Source of the DNA: Myxococcus sp. CA023
GTDB taxonomy: Bacteria; Myxococcota; Myxococcia; Myxococcales; Myxococcaceae
Length of the DNA stretch: 64,000 bases
Direction: 5' to 3'
Assembly (NCBI RefSeq): GCF_010998615.1
Contig: NZ_JAAEAH010000052.1
Span: forward strand, 1 to 64,000
The translations under genes and the position numbers were made by a program. The notes beneath the pieces were generated by a model. That model had not been told where the DNA came from. It ran no database searches and was given only the letters and a program-made list of their open reading frames with translations. Shown here piece after piece: positions 6,803 through 16,341 of this stretch. The number at the start of each line of letters is the position of its first letter. Within the stretch, counting starts at the first letter, position 1.

Positions 6803-9157
6803 TCACTTGTCCAGGTTCGCCACGCCGTCGAAGTCCTGCGGCGGCGCCTTCACATATCGTTGACAGCGCTCCAGCAACGCCTGCGTGGGCCCGTCCTCCG
6901 GGTCCTCCGCGCGGCGCGCATTCAGCACCGCTGCTGCTTCCTCGAACCGCGCCGCGCGGTAGAGCGCCAGCGCCGCGTGATATCGCTCCACCGTCTCCCG
7001 CGTGCGCGCGTCCAGCCCGCCCTTGAGCGCGAGCAATTCGTACACGGTGACGGCCTCCGTCTTGCCTGCCACGCGCACCCGGTCCAGCTCCCGCACCTCG
7101 ATGTGCTCGCGCGCCAGTTCGTACGTGCGCGGGCCAATCATGATGACGGAGCCATAGGCCTTGTTCGCGCCCTCCAGGCGCGCGGCCAGGTTCATCCCAT
7201 CGCCAATCGCGGTGTAGCTGAAGAGCTGCTCGCTGCCGAAGTTGCCCACGAAGTTGACCGCGGTGTTGACGCCGATGCGTGTGTACATGTCCGGCAGCCC
7301 CTGGGCGCGGAACTCGTCGCGCAGCCGGTCCACCGCCGCCTTCGCCGCGAGCGCGCCCTTGCAGCCGCGCAGCGCGTGGTCCGCCTGTCGCATCGGCGCG
7401 CCAAAGAGACACACCACGGCGTCACCGATGTACTTGTCCAGGCACCCACCTTCCTTCAGCAGCGCCGCGCTCACCCGCGTCAGATACGTATTGAGCAGGC
7501 GCACCAGGTTGCGCGGGTCGTCCTTGAAGCGCTCGCTGAAGGTGGAGAAGCCTCGGATGTCGCTGAAGAAGGCGGTGATTTCGACATTCTCCCCATCCAG
7601 CCGAGGCAGCTCGCGCTGGGCAATCATCTGCTCCACCAGCTTGGGCTCCATGAAGCGGCTGAAGGCCTGCCGGATGAAAGCCGTCTCCTCGTTGGCCACC
7701 AGGTGGTTGAAGGCCACCGCGCTGACGCTGGCCAGCACGCCCGCCAGCGCGGGCAGGGCGGTGAGCACGTAGGTGTTCGTCAGTCCAAGGACGGGGCCCG
7801 TCACCCAGCTCATGCCGGCGTAGAGCCCCAGCGGCCACGCAATCTCCAGCGGCGTCCAACGCATCGTCATCAGCAGCACCACCGACACGAAGGCCACCGC
7901 GAAGACGAGCGCCAGACTCACCCCCAGCGGCGCGCGGGTGATGAAGCGGCCGTTGCCCAGGAGCGTGTCCAGCACCGCCGCCTGTTTCACCACGCCGGGC
8001 TCATGCGACGAGAAGGACGTGGCCTTGACGTCGTTGAGGCCCACCGCGTTGCCGCCAATGATGACCACCTTGTCGCGGAAGACGTCCGGCGTCAGCCCCG
8101 TGGGTTGGCCCTGTCCCCGGTGCACCCACGCGTCGAGCACCGAGATGAGCGGAACGCTCGTGAAGCGGTCATGCAACTGCCCGCCGAAGTCGATGCCAGC
8201 GCTGCCATCCGCATCCACGGCGTAGGTGCGCGAGCCCAGGCGCAGCGTGCGCCCGGAGAACTCGATGGCGCTGGCGCCCAGCAGGCCCGCGGCCACGCGC
8301 ACCGGCAGCGTCGCGAAGGCATTGGGACCATCCGAATAGACGAAGCGCGTGCGGCGCATGAAGCCGTCGGCGTCCGACTCCGGCTCCACCAGCCCGAAGC
8401 CATCCACCGCGCCCACCAGTACGGGAATGGGCGGCACCGGGTGGCTGGGCAGCCGCTCCCCCGAGGACGTCGCGTAATCCAGCGCGGGCAGCATCCGGCC
8501 GTTCGCGCGCACCGGAAACGCGATGGCCCGGGCAAGCTGCTCGGGAGAAGCGGAGGGAAGGACCGCCTCCGGGGCGCCGTCCTCGAACGTCTCCGCGCTG
8601 GCATCCTCCGGGAAGGTGTCCTCCTCCTGAACGGGGCTGTCCACCACCACCGCCGCGCCGAAGTCAGCGGGGGGCAGCAGCGGCGCGTTCGCGTGGGTGG
8701 AGACCCCCAGGTAGAAGGGGGTGGACGTCTCGTGGAGCACCTGCGCGAAGGCCAGGTCCATGGATTCGTCCGTGCCGCGCTCGTCCATGACGGCGTCGAA
8801 CACGATGGCCCGAGCACCCTCGGCTTCCAGCTGTTCCACCACGCGCGCCCAGAGGTTGCGGCTGTAGGGCCAGCTTCCGAAGTTGAGCGCGTACTGCTCG
8901 TTGGCGCGGATGCGCTCCAGGCTCGGCTGGTCGATGGTGACCAGCACCACCTGGGATGACACCTCGCGCCGCGCGGTGAATCGCGTGACGACGGTGTCGT
9001 ACGCGGAGCGCTCCGCATCCTCCAGCAGGCCGCCCAGCTTCGCGTCGAAGTGAAGGCAGACGGCGGCCAGCGTGGTGGCCAGCACCGCCACGCCCAGCAT
9101 CAGCCGCCAGTGGTTCTGCCACCGTGAACGGACCGTCTTCCAGCGCTCGCCTGCCAC
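6803..9157 (-). CDS. CHASE2-domain class III adenylate/guanylate cyclase
   Basis: A 784-residue membrane receptor cyclase. After a short cytoplasmic start comes a transmembrane helix (~18-35), then a periplasmic CHASE2 sensor domain (~40-380, including the RRTRFVYSDG and DKVVIIGGNAVGLNDV hallmarks), three closely spaced membrane helices (~400-480), and a class III cyclase domain (~540-710) with the metal-binding Asp residues in FFSDIRGFSTF and KYIGDAVVCLFG. A C-terminal helical segment (~715-770) resembles a TPR pair. It would make cAMP or cGMP in response to an extracellular signal; M. xanthus has several such enzymes, but I cannot say which this is. The start is a GTG preceded by a GAGGGGGACGG region. 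Confidence 0.88.
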   Translation of the reverse strand: MAGERWKTVRSRWQNHWRLMLGVAVLATTLAAVCLHFDAKLGGLLEDAERSAYDTVVTRFTARREVSSQVVLVTIDQPSLERIRANEQYALNFGSWPYSRNLWARVVEQLEAEGARAIVFDAVMDERGTDESMDLAFAQVLHETSTPFYLGVSTHANAPLLPPADFGAAVVVDSPVQEEDTFPEDASAETFEDGAPEAVLPSASPEQLARAIAFPVRANGRMLPALDYATSSGERLPSHPVPPIPVLVGAVDGFGLVEPESDADGFMRRTRFVYSDGPNAFATLPVRVAAGLLGASAIEFSGRTLRLGSRTYAVDADGSAGIDFGGQLHDRFTSVPLISVLDAWVHRGQGQPTGLTPDVFRDKVVIIGGNAVGLNDVKATSFSSHEPGVVKQAAVLDTLLGNGRFITRAPLGVSLALVFAVAFVSVVLLMTMRWTPLEIAWPLGLYAGMSWVTGPVLGLTNTYVLTALPALAGVLASVSAVAFNHLVANEETAFIRQAFSRFMEPKLVEQMIAQRELPRLDGENVEITAFFSDIRGFSTFSERFKDDPRNLVRLLNTYLTRVSAALLKEGGCLDKYIGDAVVCLFGAPMRQADHALRGCKGALAAKAAVDRLRDEFRAQGLPDMYTRIGVNTAVNFVGNFGSEQLFSYTAIGDGMNLAARLEGANKAYGSVIMIGPRTYELAREHIEVRELDRVRVAGKTEAVTVYELLALKGGLDARTRETVERYHAALALYRAARFEEAAAVLNARRAEDPEDGPTQALLERCQRYVKAPPQDFDGVANLDK

Positions 9158-9403
9158 GTCCCCGTCCCCCTCTTGAGAAGCGTGCTGGAGTGGACACTAC
9201 TCCAGCGGCAGGGGCGTGGGCAGTCACCTCGCATGTCTGGGTGCGTCGGCCGTGTACTCACGGAGAAAACCCGGCTCCCGCTGCTCATCTCGGGCCCGCG
9301 AGCCAACCCGCGCCTTGACACGCTGGCGGCCCGCTTCCAACTCGCGCTGGATTCGGAGGCGCAGCACCTCCTCTGGGGGGCTGGCTGGCCGCGGGTGTAA
9401 CGC

Positions 9404-9958
9404 TCAGAACGACGAGCCCGGCTCCTGGAGGAAGACAGATTCCTCCGGAGTCGTCGGGCGGCCCAGCGTCACGTTGCGATGCGGGAAGCGGCCGAAGCGC
9501 TGGATGACGTCCCGGTGTTGCCGGGCGTAGTCGAGCGCTCCCCGGCTGTCCGCGTGATACAGCGCGAGCACCTCGAAGAGGGCCACTGACAGCCGCTGGT
9601 CGTTGACGGACTCGCTGTGCTCGAAGGGCAGGTACATGAACCACCGCCACAGCGGCGGCAGGGTCATGTCCAGGCCTCGCGCCAATCCGTGCCGGGCCAC
9701 CTCGCGCGCCCGCGCGTCCGAGGCGAAGGCCTGGGGCGTGCCGCGGAAGAGATTGCGCGGGAACTGGTCCAACAGCAGGAGCAGGGCCACACAGCTGCGA
9801 GGCTCGTCCCGCCAGTCGTCCAGCTCGCCCTCGGCGGCGCGCTCGACGGCGGGCAGGAAGCGGCGCCGGCATTCATCATCGAAGGCTTCGTCCCGCAGGA
9901 ACCACCGCTCGCGTGGCTGTCCGAACCAGAAGCCCAGGATTTCCTCTGCGCTCACCAT
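9404..9958 (-). CDS. DUF924 family protein
   Basis: A 184-residue cytosolic protein of the DUF924 family (TPR-like helical fold, biochemical role unknown). Typical signatures are FWFG near residue 10, LLLDQFPRNLFRGTPQAFASD in the centre and the MYLPFEHSE run. The ATG at 9958 places the family N-terminus (AEEILGFWF) at residue 4; the longer frame upstream is non-coding. It is divergent from the TspO gene (127 bases between starts). The 246 bases between its stop and the cyclase start hold no gene I can support. Confidence 0.85.
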   Translation of the reverse strand: MVSAEEILGFWFGQPRERWFLRDEAFDDECRRRFLPAVERAAEGELDDWRDEPRSCVALLLLLDQFPRNLFRGTPQAFASDARAREVARHGLARGLDMTLPPLWRWFMYLPFEHSESVNDQRLSVALFEVLALYHADSRGALDYARQHRDVIQRFGRFPHRNVTLGRPTTPEESVFLQEPGSSF

Positions 9959-10084
9959 GAGACGCCTCTTCGTCAACGAGGGGAAGCCACCTTGTACACC
10001 GGCGCCAGCCGGGGTGGCGGCTGGGAGGCTCCGGTACCACCTTCCACCCGACACTGGCGGGTGCTCCGCCAAGGGAGGACGCGG

Positions 10085-10630
10085 ATGGACTGGACGCTGG
10101 AGCCGACGACACGAAGCATCCCTGACCCGGTGCGGCGCACGGCGCTCAACCCCACGCTGCGCACGGAGTCCGTGGTGGCGCTGGGCATCTTCGGCGCCCT
10201 GACGTTCGGCGCGGCGGCCCTGGGCGCTCGCGTCAGTTCGGTGGACACGCGCTGGTACCGGCGTCTGCGCAAGCCCTCGTTCCAGCCGCCAGCGAAGGTC
10301 TTCGGCCCGGTGTGGACGGTGCTGTATGGCCTCATCGCCCTTTCGGGTTGGCGTGTATGGACGGCGCCCGCGGGCGCGGCCCGCTCCCAGGCCCTGGCCT
10401 GGTGGGGCATCCAGATGGGATGCAATGCCGCCTGGTCCTGGCTCTTCTTCGGCAGACACCAGCCTCGCCGCGCCCTGGCGGACAACCTGGCGCTGCTGGG
10501 CAGCGTGACGGCGTATGTCGCCGTCACCAAGGACGTGGACCGCCCCGCGGCCTGGATGGCGATGCCGTACCTGGGCTGGGTGGGCTTCGCCAACGTGCTC
10601 AACGCCGAAATCGTCCGCCTCAACCCCTGA
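10085..10630 (+). CDS. TspO/MBR-family membrane protein
   Basis: A 181-residue five-helix membrane protein of the TspO (translocator/tryptophan-rich sensory protein) family, which binds porphyrins and related ligands. The family signature is clear: WYRRLRKPSFQPPAKVFGPV followed by WTVLYGLIALSGWRVW, then W-rich helices (NAAWSWLFFGRHQP) and a final MPYLGWVGFANVLNAEI helix. Residues 1-28 are a non-conserved cytoplasmic lead. The first ATG after the intergenic region (10085) gives a plausible length. Divergent from the DUF924 gene and convergent with the small gene that follows. Confidence 0.88.
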   Translation: MDWTLEPTTRSIPDPVRRTALNPTLRTESVVALGIFGALTFGAAALGARVSSVDTRWYRRLRKPSFQPPAKVFGPVWTVLYGLIALSGWRVWTAPAGAARSQALAWWGIQMGCNAAWSWLFFGRHQPRRALADNLALLGSVTAYVAVTKDVDRPAAWMAMPYLGWVGFANVLNAEIVRLNP

Positions 10631-10644
10631 GCCACCTCCCGGCC

Positions 10645-10812
10645 CTAGTTGCGCAGCTTCGACGGCTTGGGCGGGTTCATCGCAAGCACGGTGGCGAAGT
10701 AGCGGGCCTGGCTCTCCGTGGTGCAGCGCACCTCCTGGATGCGTCCGCCCACCTTCACGCGGACGAGCCAGCCTTCATTGTCACGAGTCCAAGCAGGCGT
10801 GTCGGTCGTCAT
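10645..10812 (-). CDS. Small conserved-looking protein of unknown function (55 residues)
   Basis: A short gene reading MTTDTPAWTRDNEGWLVRV at its start and ending KPSKLRN. Codon third positions are strongly G/C, as in neighbouring real genes. GGAGG sits 6 bases upstream of the ATG at 10812, while the ATG at 10818 lies too close to it, so I use 10812. The composition (two Trp, one Cys, basic C-terminus) suggests a small soluble beta-rich protein; I do not recognise a family. It converges with the TspO gene. Confidence 0.6.
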   Translation of the reverse strand: MTTDTPAWTRDNEGWLVRVKVGGRIQEVRCTTESQARYFATVLAMNPPKPSKLRN

Positions 10813-10966
10813 GGTCATCCTCCCTCAAGGTGCATCCTCCGCCTTTCGATAGAGCAGCCGCCATGCCAGTGCTGGAAGCGTGCGAATCCAGGCGCTTCCC
10901 CCGACCTCTTGACCAATGGAAGACACCCACACCTGTCATTTTTGCGGAAGGCGGGGTGGCGGAGTT

Positions 10967-12514
10967 TCAGTGGATGAGCTGTCCGGGTTCCTCGACGTTC
11001 GGCTGCGCGGGAGCGCCCGCCATCAACGGCAGGGCGACGTGGAAGGTGGAGCCATGGCCTGGCTCGCTCTCCACCCAGATGCGCCCGCCGTGGCGCTCGA
11101 CGATGTCCCGGCTGATGTAGAGCCCCAGCCCCAGTCCACCGAAGGAATGGGCGGAGGCGTTGCGCGCACGGAAGTACCGGTCGAAGAGCAGCTTCTGCTG
11201 GTCCGGAGGGATGCCGATGCCTTCGTCGGAGACAGACAGGAGCGCCAGCCCGCCGCGCTGGCGCAAGGTCACGCGCACGGTGCCTCCATTCGGGCTGTAC
11301 TTGAACGCGTTCTCCACCAGATTGGCGAGCACCTGCTCCATCCGGAAGGGGTCCACGTTCACCTGCACGGGCTGCTCGGGCGCGTCGAACCGCACGGTGT
11401 GGTTGCCGCGCTGGGGCTCGAGCTCGTGGAGGACGTGCTCCACCAGTCCTTCCAGCCGGGTGGCCTCCCGGTGAAGGGCCAGTCGTCCCGCCTCGATGCG
11501 TGAGGAATCCAGCAAGTCGTTGATGAGGCTGGTGATGCGCAAGAGGTACAGGCGCGTCTGACGCAAGGTGGAGGACTCCACGCGCTCGCCACGCGCCAGC
11601 CGGCGCTCCAGCGTGGCCAGCCGGAGGCTCAGCGGGGTGAGGGGTGTCTTCAGCTCGTGTGAGGCGATGGACAGGAAGTCGTCGCGCACGCGGATGGCCT
11701 CCTGGGCTTCACGGTACAGGCGCTCGCGCTCGCTCTCCGCGCGGCGGCGCTCGGAGATGTCCTCGAAGATGCCAATGCCGCCCTCGACCTGTCCGGCCGC
11801 GTTGAAGGAGGGGGCGAAGCGGACGTGGACCGGCGTCTTCTTGCCAGAGGTGATGGCGCGGTACTCGCCTTCGGAGTCGCAGGTATGTCCCGCCAGCGTC
11901 TCCCGGACACAGTGGAGGATGTTCTCATCCCGGAGCGACAGGAGGTTGAGGCCCACCAACAAGCGCTTGGGCGAGCCGATGATGCTCACGAACAGCTCGT
12001 TGCACGCGATGACGATGGCGCTCCGGTCGAAGTAGATGATGCCCAGGGGCGCGTGCTCCACGACGATGCGGAAGAGCGCGTCGCCAGGAACGCTCTCCGA
12101 CTCGCGTCCGTGCAACGTGCGCTCCACGGGCTCGGCCAGGATGTCGACGACCTCGTGCAGGCGGCGGAAGTTGAGGACGATGCGCTCGTCGCGGCCCTTG
12201 CCGGAGGCGCCCACCGTCAGCTCTACCATGATTTCAGCGCCGTCCTTGCGACGCGCGAGCACCCGGGTCGCGCGCCCTCCGAGCGCGGTCCGCCGGGAGA
12301 GCAGGTGGCGCAGCAGGCTCTCGCCTTCATGGCGGTGCAGCCGCTGGGGAAAGAGCCGGGACGCCGGCTGGCCGATGAGCTCCTCCTGTGTCCATCCCAG
12401 CAGGCGCTCGGCTGCGGCGTTGAGGAAGCAGATGTTCTCACCGGCGTCGCAGGCCACGAAAGGGTCCACGGCGGCATCCAGCCACGCGCTGAGCTCGTCG
12501 ATGCCTGAGGCCAT
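10967..12514 (-). CDS. PAS-domain sensor histidine kinase (cytoplasmic, no receiver)
   Basis: A 515-residue soluble kinase. It has two PAS domains (~5-120 and ~145-260; the second runs into EDISERRRAE, the usual PAC end), a linker coiled coil, a HisKA dimerisation domain with the phospho-acceptor His at about 286 in SIASHELKTPLTP, and a HATPase domain with N box NLVENAFKYSPNG, G1 DEGIGIPP, F box LFDRYFRA and G2 GGLGLGLYIS. There is no transmembrane segment, so it senses an intracellular signal. No response regulator gene is adjacent, so it is an orphan kinase, a common state in Myxococcus. The ATG at 12514 follows GAGGAGAGC; the extra 40 upstream residues look non-coding. Confidence 0.92.
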   Translation of the reverse strand: MASGIDELSAWLDAAVDPFVACDAGENICFLNAAAERLLGWTQEELIGQPASRLFPQRLHRHEGESLLRHLLSRRTALGGRATRVLARRKDGAEIMVELTVGASGKGRDERIVLNFRRLHEVVDILAEPVERTLHGRESESVPGDALFRIVVEHAPLGIIYFDRSAIVIACNELFVSIIGSPKRLLVGLNLLSLRDENILHCVRETLAGHTCDSEGEYRAITSGKKTPVHVRFAPSFNAAGQVEGGIGIFEDISERRRAESERERLYREAQEAIRVRDDFLSIASHELKTPLTPLSLRLATLERRLARGERVESSTLRQTRLYLLRITSLINDLLDSSRIEAGRLALHREATRLEGLVEHVLHELEPQRGNHTVRFDAPEQPVQVNVDPFRMEQVLANLVENAFKYSPNGGTVRVTLRQRGGLALLSVSDEGIGIPPDQQKLLFDRYFRARNASAHSFGGLGLGLYISRDIVERHGGRIWVESEPGHGSTFHVALPLMAGAPAQPNVEEPGQLIH

Positions 12515-12709
12515 GCTCTCCTCGGAAATCCGCCGGCCGTCGTTGCCAGCGTCCCGGGACATGGGAGCTCGAAACGCCTCGACGCGAAATGCGGAGGGCG
12601 TGTCCCTTTCCATACAAGTAGGCATTGGAGGCACAGCCCGCGCCTCCCACGTCGATGGTCGGCGTGCGGACGCCAGGTTCGACGGGCAGGCGAGCGGGCG
12701 GGCCCCTGT

Positions 12710-15352
12710 CTAGCGACGCGTGGCCTTGCGTGTCCGGCCACCGGCCTTGCGCGCGGCTGTCTTCGTGCGCGCCGTGGCCTGCTTTCGCGCGGGCTTCGCG
12801 CCTCCGCGCGGTGGACGCGGCGGTTCGGGTGGCTTCAGCGCGAGCCCTTCCAGCCGCTCGCGCAAGGCCCGCGTCTCCTCCTTGAGGCGGTCCATTTCTT
12901 CGCGCAGCGATGCCACCTCGCGGGCCTGCGGTTCACCTTCGCGCAGGAAGCGCACCGTCTCGCGCGCCGCGCGCCGGGCGACGGCATCCAGCAGTGGCGT
13001 CTCCTCCAGCGCGGGCACCAGGCGTGAATCCCCCAGCGTACGCGCCGCCTCGAAGACGCCCATGCGCACGCGGAAGAGCGGGTCGCGGAGCAACTCCGCG
13101 AGCAGGTCCACGGCCTCGCGCTTGCGAATCGCGACCTCCGCCAGCTTCGCCACCGCGAGCGTGGCGGCGCGGCGCAGCGGAGCCGCGTGGCCGTAGGCGG
13201 TGCGCGCCAGCACCACCGAGAAGGCAGCGGGGTCCTGAGACTCGGCGAGCCCATCCACCGCGCCCACGGCGATGACGTCCTGGTACGAGGGTCGGGTGCT
13301 TGCGGCCTCCAGGACGCCCAACGCGTCCGGCGCGCGCACGCGGCCATAGCTGCGGGCGGCCTCCGCCTCCACGAAGTAGCTGGTGTCCCCGCCGTTCACC
13401 AGGGCGCGCAGGCGGGCTGTCACCTCCGCGTCGCGACGGAACTCGCCCAGCGAAGCCACCACGGCGCGGCGCACGCGGGGATGTTCGGTGGACAGCGCGT
13501 CCAGGAGGTGCGCGCGGGAATCGGGGCTGCGGATGCGGCCCAGGGACTTCGCGCACGCGGCGCGAGTGCCCCAGAACAAACGCGCGTCCGCCAGCGCCGT
13601 CCCCAGCGCGTCCACGGCGCGGGGGCTGCCGTCGCGTCCCAGGGCCACGGCGGCTTCGGTGCGCGCGCGCATCTCCGGAGCGGCACGCAGCTCCTCCATC
13701 CAAAGGCCCGCGGACTTGTCCACCGTCAGCGTGCCGAGCACTCCGCGCCGAGGGTCCACTCGCACTTGCGAGGGCGCGCTGGGGCAGGGCAGGTGGAACG
13801 CGTGCTCCGCGTCCGTCACCTCCAGCCGGTGGACGGTGTCGCGGCCGTCCACGGTGAGCGCCACCTCCAGCGGCAGCCGGAAGAGGGGCACGCCGTCTGC
13901 CGTGGACTGCGTCTGGCGGACCTGGAGGCGCAGCCGTGCTTCCTCGGCGTCGTAGCGGACGTCGACCTTCAGCTCGGGGTGGCCGGGCGCGAAGACGTAC
14001 TGGTCGAAGAAGGCGTCCAGGTTGTGGCCCGTGGCGTCCTCGAACGCGCGGGCCAGGTCCACCGTCTCCACGGAGCCGTGGCGGTGCCGCGCGACGTAGT
14101 GACGCAGGCCCTTGAAGAACAGGTCATCGCCCAGCCGGCGGCGCAGCTCGTGGAGGACCAAGCCGCCCTTCTCGTAGAGGTGCCGGTCGAAGACATCCAT
14201 GGGCGCGTGGAAGCGCCGCGCGACAATGGGGCGGGCGTAGCGCTCACGCGCCTCGCCCAGGTAGGCCTCCAGGTCCACGAGCCGGTGCTGGTCGGCCTCG
14301 TCCTGCCCATCGGCGCGCTCCTTCCAGAGCATCTCGAACCAGGTGGCGAAGCCCTCGTTGAGCCAGCCGTGGGGCCAATCACGGCAGGTGAGCAAGTCAC
14401 CGAACCACTGGTGGGCCAGTTCGTGCGAGACGAGCGGCTCTGCGTTGTAGTCCGGCTGGGCGCGCGCGTCGTGGAGGACGGTGTCGGTGAGGCTGGTGGC
14501 GGAGGTGTTCTCCATGCCGCCCAGGATGAACTCGGTGACGAAGACCTGGGCGTAGCTGCTCCAAGGGTAGGGCTCGCCGGTGACTTCCTGGAAGACGCGC
14601 ACCATCTCCGGGGTACGGCGCACGCAGCGCAGTGCGTCCTCCTTGCGGCCCTTGGGGAAGAGGTAGCGCAGGGGAACCGTGCCAGCCGTGTCGGTGGCCT
14701 CTTCAAATTCACCCACCACGAGCGTGACGAGGTACGGCGCGTGCGGCTGCTCCATCCGGTAGTGCTGGGTGCGGCGGCCGTCGTGGACGCGGTCGCTTTC
14801 CAGTGTGCCGTTGGACAGGGACGTCATCGCCTCGGGGAAGGTGGCGATGACCTCGGACGTGGCCTTCTGGGCGGGCGTGTCCAGGCAGGGGAACCAGGCG
14901 CGCGCGTCGATGTCCTGGCCCTGCGTCCAGGCCTGGCGGGGACGGTGGGGATAGGCGGCGTCGGGAGCCCAGAAGTAGAGGCCACGGCGAGGCCGGGCCG
15001 TATAGCGGATGGCCACCTCACAGGCCTGCCCGGCGGCGAGCGGCGTGGACAGCTCCACGCGGACGTGGGCGCCGGAGTTGGAGAAGCGCGAGGCGCGGCC
15101 GTCGACCTGGACGTCGGACACGTCGAGGTCCACCGCGTCGAAGGTGAGGGTGTGGACGGGACGGACGGCGGAGACGCGCGTGGTGCACAGGCCGGTGATG
15201 CGGTGGGTGTCGAAATCGAGGTCGACCTCGATGCGGACGTGCTCGGCGCGGACCGGCCGCTCGGCGGCGTAGTGCTCGGTGGCGCCAGGAAGGGAGAAGG
15301 GACGGGGGCCGGAGGGGATGGATTCGGAGGCGTGACGGTGGCAGCAGCGCAT
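12710..15352 (-). CDS. M1-family aminopeptidase with HEAT-like repeats and a basic tail
   Basis: An 880-residue gluzincin aminopeptidase. The exopeptidase motif GGMEN and the zinc site HELAHQWFGD (around 300-310), with the second Glu in WLNEGFATWFE, mark the catalytic domain; the N-terminal ~200 residues are the M1 beta-domain. The C-terminal half (~560-800) is built of HEAT-like repeats, then a coiled-coil stretch (EVASLREEMDRLKEETRALR), then a Pro/Lys/Arg/Ala tail of ~45 residues like a histone H1 tail. No signal peptide is evident, so it is probably cytosolic. A GTG six bases upstream is an alternative start. The basic tail could bind nucleic acid or membranes; that is inference. Confidence 0.9.
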   Translation of the reverse strand: MRCCHRHASESIPSGPRPFSLPGATEHYAAERPVRAEHVRIEVDLDFDTHRITGLCTTRVSAVRPVHTLTFDAVDLDVSDVQVDGRASRFSNSGAHVRVELSTPLAAGQACEVAIRYTARPRRGLYFWAPDAAYPHRPRQAWTQGQDIDARAWFPCLDTPAQKATSEVIATFPEAMTSLSNGTLESDRVHDGRRTQHYRMEQPHAPYLVTLVVGEFEEATDTAGTVPLRYLFPKGRKEDALRCVRRTPEMVRVFQEVTGEPYPWSSYAQVFVTEFILGGMENTSATSLTDTVLHDARAQPDYNAEPLVSHELAHQWFGDLLTCRDWPHGWLNEGFATWFEMLWKERADGQDEADQHRLVDLEAYLGEARERYARPIVARRFHAPMDVFDRHLYEKGGLVLHELRRRLGDDLFFKGLRHYVARHRHGSVETVDLARAFEDATGHNLDAFFDQYVFAPGHPELKVDVRYDAEEARLRLQVRQTQSTADGVPLFRLPLEVALTVDGRDTVHRLEVTDAEHAFHLPCPSAPSQVRVDPRRGVLGTLTVDKSAGLWMEELRAAPEMRARTEAAVALGRDGSPRAVDALGTALADARLFWGTRAACAKSLGRIRSPDSRAHLLDALSTEHPRVRRAVVASLGEFRRDAEVTARLRALVNGGDTSYFVEAEAARSYGRVRAPDALGVLEAASTRPSYQDVIAVGAVDGLAESQDPAAFSVVLARTAYGHAAPLRRAATLAVAKLAEVAIRKREAVDLLAELLRDPLFRVRMGVFEAARTLGDSRLVPALEETPLLDAVARRAARETVRFLREGEPQAREVASLREEMDRLKEETRALRERLEGLALKPPEPPRPPRGGAKPARKQATARTKTAARKAGGRTRKATRR

Positions 15353-15539
15353 GGGCACTGGGGACTCTTCCGCAAGCCCGCGCCACCGTCGAGGAGGAGT
15401 GCACCCTGGGGCCGATGAGCGTCGTGTATCGACGAAGTCATGAAGATGACGCCAGGGTCGCGCCCCTCCCCACTGGGGTGGTCATGACATTCACCTGAAC
15501 ACACGCGGAACGGCGTCGACCGGGTAGTCTCTGACCACC

Positions 15540-16331
15540 GTGCAGTGGGTCCTCTTCTTCTCCGACAGACAGGTGCGTGAGCAGCTCTTCGCCCGGGTGG
15601 ATTCGACCCGTGGGTTGTTGCTGGTGACTGGGGTCCGGCACGGCGCGGCCATGCGTCCTCCGGAGTCGCGCGAGCCCTTCGCCACGCTGGAGAGGCTCCA
15701 CGGCGACGTGTTGTCACAGGTGCTGGTGGCCGATGAGGGCACCTCGGATGGCATGTGGAGAGACCCGCTGGGGGACCTGGGCGACCGGCTTCACCCCGGC
15801 AGCCGGGATGACGCCTACGCGGCGTCCACGGGCTACCTGCTGCTGCGGGACGGCCGGCCCGCGGCGGTGGTGCGCAAGCGGGGCACGCCGTTCGAGGACC
15901 TCTGGTTCCTGCAAGAAGCCCTGAGCAAGCTCACCCCTCGCGTGCCCCCGCCGGACCCGGCCCAGCGGCCAGGACGTCGCCGCGCGGAGCCCGCGCCCCG
16001 CTCCCCCCCACGGCCCGCGAGCGGTGGCACGAACGCCCGCGCCACGGGCACGCGAGAGCGGACCGGCTGGGACGATGAGGCCACGCCGCCCCGGGGTACG
16101 CGCGTGCCGCCGCCCGCGCCGCCGAGGAAGGACCCGTGGACGGTGCTGGGCATCGCGCCCGGGACGCCCCTGGATGAGGCACGCAAGGCCTTCCGGGCGC
16201 TGGTGGTGCAGTACCACCCGGACAAGGTGGCGCACCTGGCGCCGGAGTTCCACGCGCTCGCCGAACTGCGCACGCGGGAGATTCTGGACGCGTGGGAAGA
16301 GGTGGAGCGAGCGCTGTCCGGAGGGACGTGA
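15540..16331 (+). CDS. J-domain (DnaJ-like) protein
   Basis: A 263-residue protein. The N-terminal ~115 residues are unrecognised; a Pro/Arg-rich linker (~130-200) leads to a C-terminal J domain (~202-262): DPWTVLGIAPGTPLDEARKA, then YHPDKVAHL, containing the essential HPD tripeptide that stimulates DnaK-type chaperones. The J domain is at the end rather than the start, as in co-chaperones that deliver particular clients. The start is a GTG at 15540 with no strong Shine-Dalgarno; an in-frame ATG at 15651 is an alternative. It converges with the EEP gene, 10 bases apart. Confidence 0.8.
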   Translation: MQWVLFFSDRQVREQLFARVDSTRGLLLVTGVRHGAAMRPPESREPFATLERLHGDVLSQVLVADEGTSDGMWRDPLGDLGDRLHPGSRDDAYAASTGYLLLRDGRPAAVVRKRGTPFEDLWFLQEALSKLTPRVPPPDPAQRPGRRRAEPAPRSPPRPASGGTNARATGTRERTGWDDEATPPRGTRVPPPAPPRKDPWTVLGIAPGTPLDEARKAFRALVVQYHPDKVAHLAPEFHALAELRTREILDAWEEVERALSGGT

Positions 16332-16341
16332 GCCCGCGTGG

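Noticed and set aside
6860..8959. Plus-strand open frame opposite the CHASE2 cyclase
   Set aside because: No recognisable motifs; the cyclase on the minus strand has all catalytic signatures.
13187..15418. Plus-strand open frame of ~740 codons opposite the M1 aminopeptidase
   Set aside because: Composition typical of a shadow frame; the minus strand has the complete zinc-peptidase motifs.
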